In this document: positions 6,349 through 7,455 of the stretch, piece by piece | Numbering within the stretch: position 1 is the first letter of the stretch | Layout: every line of letters starts with the position of its first letter | Assembly: GCA_023451415.1 (NCBI GenBank) | Contig: JAEXZK010000042.1 | Location: forward strand, 1-7,455 | Direction of reading: 5' to 3' | Source of the DNA: Bacillota bacterium | GTDB lineage: Bacteria > Bacillota > Clostridia > Oscillospirales > Ruminococcaceae | Length of the DNA: 7,455 bases | Made by a program: the position numbers and the translations under genes | The notes under the pieces: model-generated | What the model saw: only the letters and a program-made list of their open reading frames with translations | What the model was told of the DNA's origin: nothing | Databases searched by the model: none

Positions 6349-7086
6349 TCATCCTTTCCAGCCCACAAGGGCCGCCAGTTCCCGATCGATAACCACTGTG
6401 ACATTGCCATGAAGCTTGAGGAGGGTGCTGGGGTTTTGTGTGGTGACCCAGTCATCCATGATCAGCCCTTTGATGGCCGCCACTTTGGAGGGGCCGGAGG
6501 CGATAAGCATGATCTCCTTGGCGGAGAATATGTCCCCAATGCCCATAGTCATGGCGCGGCGGGGCACCTGGGATTCATCTTCAAAATAGCGGGAGTTGGC
6601 CCGGATAGTGCTTTCGTCCAATTCCTCCAGATGGGCGCTGGCACGCAGCCGGTCCCGGGCCTCGTTAAAGCCGATATGACCGGAAACACCGATGCCCAAC
6701 AACTGGAAGTCGGTTTGACCGCCCTCGCGTACCTTGGAGCGGAATGTTTCAACCTCCTGGTCAGGATCGCCCATGCCGCCGGGGACATATGTATTGGCTT
6801 TATCAATGTTGACATGATCGAAGAGATGTCGGTTCATGTACTTCCGATAGCTTAAGTCGTTGCTGGGATCCATGCCCACATATTCATCCAGGTTGACAGT
6901 GCGCACCTGGGAAAAGTCGGCTTTGCCGGCTTGGTACAGCTCGACCAGATGGGCGTAGATGCCTTCACAGGAGCCACCGGTGGCCAGGCCCAGCTTGGCA
7001 GCGGGCTTATCAGCAATAATTTGGGCGATCCGCTGGGCGATATAGCGGCTGGAAGCGCTGAAACTTTCGGTGACGACGACTTTCAT
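6349..7086 (-). CDS. nagB: Glucosamine-6-phosphate deaminase homologue (NagB/AgaI family) with altered active site
   Basis: Family members convert glucosamine-6-phosphate to fructose-6-phosphate and ammonia, feeding amino sugars into glycolysis. The 245-residue length is normal for the short Firmicute form. Recognisable blocks are LGLATGGS (32-39), VNLDEYVGM (64-72) with catalytic Asp67, GIGVSGHIGFNE (131-142) with His137 and Glu142, and the C-terminal SGPSK with phosphate-binding Lys201. Three positions are unusual. The canonical Asp of GxxDGH (Asp141 in E. coli) is Ser135, the Pro after the TGGT/S loop is Cys40, and the Pro of FNEP is Ala143. AgaI-type relatives also lack that Asp, having Asn. 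The substrate could therefore be galactosamine-6-phosphate or another sugar phosphate. The ATG is preceded by AAAGGAAG at 7 bases. It appears to be a single-gene unit, with a terminator after it and no amino sugar genes beside it. Confidence 0.85.
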   Translation of the reverse strand: MKVVVTESFSASSRYIAQRIAQIIADKPAAKLGLATGGSCEGIYAHLVELYQAGKADFSQVRTVNLDEYVGMDPSNDLSYRKYMNRHLFDHVNIDKANTYVPGGMGDPDQEVETFRSKVREGGQTDFQLLGIGVSGHIGFNEARDRLRASAHLEELDESTIRANSRYFEDESQVPRRAMTMGIGDIFSAKEIMLIASGPSKVAAIKGLIMDDWVTTQNPSTLLKLHGNVTVVIDRELAALVGWKG

Positions 7087-7148
7087 AGAACAACTTCCTT
7101 TCGTATTTGGTGCGGTGGTGGAAAAGGGGTAGAAACTCTTTCTTTATC

Positions 7149-7154
7149 AGTATA
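7149..7154 (-). promoter_or_regulatory. Possible -10 box of the nagB homologue
   Basis: On the minus strand TATACT (5 of 6 to consensus) lies 62 bases before the start codon in an A+T-rich stretch. No clear -35 hexamer is found 16-18 bases upstream, so the promoter either depends on an activator or is elsewhere. Confidence 0.35.
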
Positions 7155-7189
7155 CTCTATTTTATTGAAAAAAGCTTTACCTAATGATG

Positions 7190-7222
7190 TCATTTATTGT
7201 CCGTTAAATTTACAACAAATGA
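7190..7222. promoter_or_regulatory. 11-bp dyad upstream of the nagB homologue, candidate operator
   Basis: TCATTTATTGT (7190-7200) and ACAACAAATGA (7212-7222) are inverted copies with one mismatch and an 11-base spacer. A third half-site, AATGA, occurs at 7183-7187 and makes a second small palindrome, AATGA-TG-TCATT. The dyad lies about 50-75 bases upstream of the predicted transcription start of nagB, where an activator or a repressor could bind. Confidence 0.4.
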
Positions 7223-7237
7223 TAGAAAGAACCAAAA

Positions 7238-7269
7238 AGCCGTCCACGGGAGGGCGGACGGCTGTTTTT
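7238..7269. terminator. Intrinsic terminator at the outer edge of the insertion sequence
   Basis: AGCCGTCC (7238-7245) pairs with GGACGGCT (7256-7263) around a 10-base loop. A T-run (7265-7269) follows on the plus strand, and an A-run (7234-7238) provides one on the minus strand, so it works in both directions. It would stop plus-strand transcription from entering the insertion sequence, or end a minus-strand gene that lay to the right before the insertion. Confidence 0.85.
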
Positions 7270-7279
7270 GTATGCCGAA

Positions 7280-7302
7280 AATCACTCGCTGGGCGAGTGG
7301 TT
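7280..7302 (+). repeat. IS200/IS605 left-end palindrome
   Basis: AATCACTCGC (7280-7289) pairs with GCGAGTGGTT (7293-7302) around the 3-base loop TGG, 10 bp with one T-G wobble. A short hairpin like this near the left tip is what TnpA recognises in IS200/IS605 elements. Confidence 0.75.
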
Positions 7303-7339
7303 CAAAAGAAGGCTAATGCCGGAGATGCAGACGAAAAAA

Positions 7340-7397
7340 CTCCCTTTGCTTAAAATAAAGATGCGGTCTGCCAACTGCACCGAAGAAGCAAAGGGAG
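7340..7397 (+). promoter_or_regulatory. 12-bp stem that sequesters the tnpA ribosome binding site
   Basis: CTCCCTTTGCTT (7340-7351) is perfectly complementary to AAGCAAAGGGAG (7386-7397), which covers most of the tnpA Shine-Dalgarno GGGAGG (7393-7398). The 34-base loop holds a second hairpin, TGCGGT (7362-7367) with ACTGCA (7374-7379), with one G-T pair. In the mRNA this would hide the ribosome binding site and keep transposase synthesis low, as described for IS200. Confidence 0.8.
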
Positions 7398-7407
7398 GTC
7401 ATCCAAG

Positions 7408-7455
7408 ATGAATGACGTAAATAGTTTATCTCATACGAGCTGGAATTGCAAATAT
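7408..7455 (+). CDS. tnpA: IS200/IS605 transposase TnpA, N-terminal fragment
   Basis: Only 16 codons lie in the window: MNDVNSLSHTSWNCKY. The SLSHTxWxCKY pattern is the characteristic N-terminus of TnpA, the small HUH-type (single catalytic tyrosine) transposase, and is normally followed by HIVFxPKYRR. The catalytic HUH motif and tyrosine would lie beyond the right edge. The ATG is preceded by GGGAGG (7393-7398) at 9 bases, but that site is buried in a long stem. Base use in this stretch is A+T-richer than in the neighbouring housekeeping genes, in keeping with a mobile origin. Whether the transposase is intact cannot be judged here. Confidence 0.85.
   Translation, partial: MNDVNSLSHTSWNCKY

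Larger units (their letters stand above)
7270..7455 (+). mobile_element. Left end of an IS200/IS605-type insertion sequence (truncated by the window)
   Basis: The element is recognised by three parts in the order expected for this family: an imperfect end palindrome (7280-7302), a non-coding leader with a long stem over the ribosome binding site (7340-7397), and the start of tnpA (7408). These elements move as single-stranded DNA, use hairpins at their ends instead of terminal inverted repeats, and make no target duplication. The exact left boundary cannot be fixed without the right end or an empty site; it should lie a few bases to the left of the palindrome, between about 7264 and 7280. Whether an accessory tnpB follows is outside the window. 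Confidence 0.8.

Noticed and set aside
6349..7086. 6-phosphogluconolactonase as an alternative identity for the nagB homologue
   Set aside because: LDEYVGM, GHIGFNE and the C-terminal phosphate-binding segment match the deaminase/isomerase branch rather than the lactonase branch.

Overview
The window looks like a chromosomal segment of a Gram-positive anaerobe of the class Clostridia, most likely an Oscillospiraceae-type gut bacterium (Flavonifractor/Lawsonibacter-like; this is inference). Supporting signs are the high G+C with strong GGAGG-type ribosome binding sites, two TTG starts, small [4Fe-4S] proteins, and above all the fusion of IspH to S1 RNA-binding domains in the gene order FAD flavoprotein - cmk - plsC - ispH/S1, an arrangement known from Clostridia.

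Region 1 (2-5066, plus strand) is a housekeeping block. It holds the end of a membrane protein, a BaiN/HI0933-family flavoprotein overlapping it by 13 bases, a 328-base G+C-rich gap full of stem-loops, then cmk (pyrimidine nucleotide kinase), plsC (phosphatidate synthesis) and the ispH-S1 fusion (last step of the MEP isoprenoid pathway plus an S1-like RNA-binding protein). cmk and plsC are 4 bases apart and plsC overlaps ispH by 14 bases, so these three are probably co-transcribed and partly coupled in translation. A perfect 15-bp terminator ends the block and also serves the convergent operon.

Region 2 (5107-5965, minus strand) is a two-gene redox operon. A 70-residue 2[4Fe-4S] ferredoxin is coupled through a TTGA overlap to a 191-residue membrane protein carrying paired cysteine motifs of the NapH/polyferredoxin membrane type. 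It has a -10 box without a good -35, and a dyad centred near -41, where class II activators bind.

Region 3 (5966-7237) is a gene-poor gap, then a glucosamine-6-phosphate deaminase homologue (minus strand) that departs from the family at several active-site positions, then its A+T-rich upstream region with an 11-bp dyad.

Region 4 (about 7270-7455) is the left end of an IS200/IS605-type insertion sequence: an end palindrome, a long stem that buries the tnpA ribosome binding site, and the first 16 codons of tnpA running off the window. A terminator lies immediately outside it.

I found no wholly new system. The best leads are the RBS-hiding structure of the IS, the unusual NagB active site, the redox operon with its candidate activator site, the composition break inside ispH, and the structured cmk leader.
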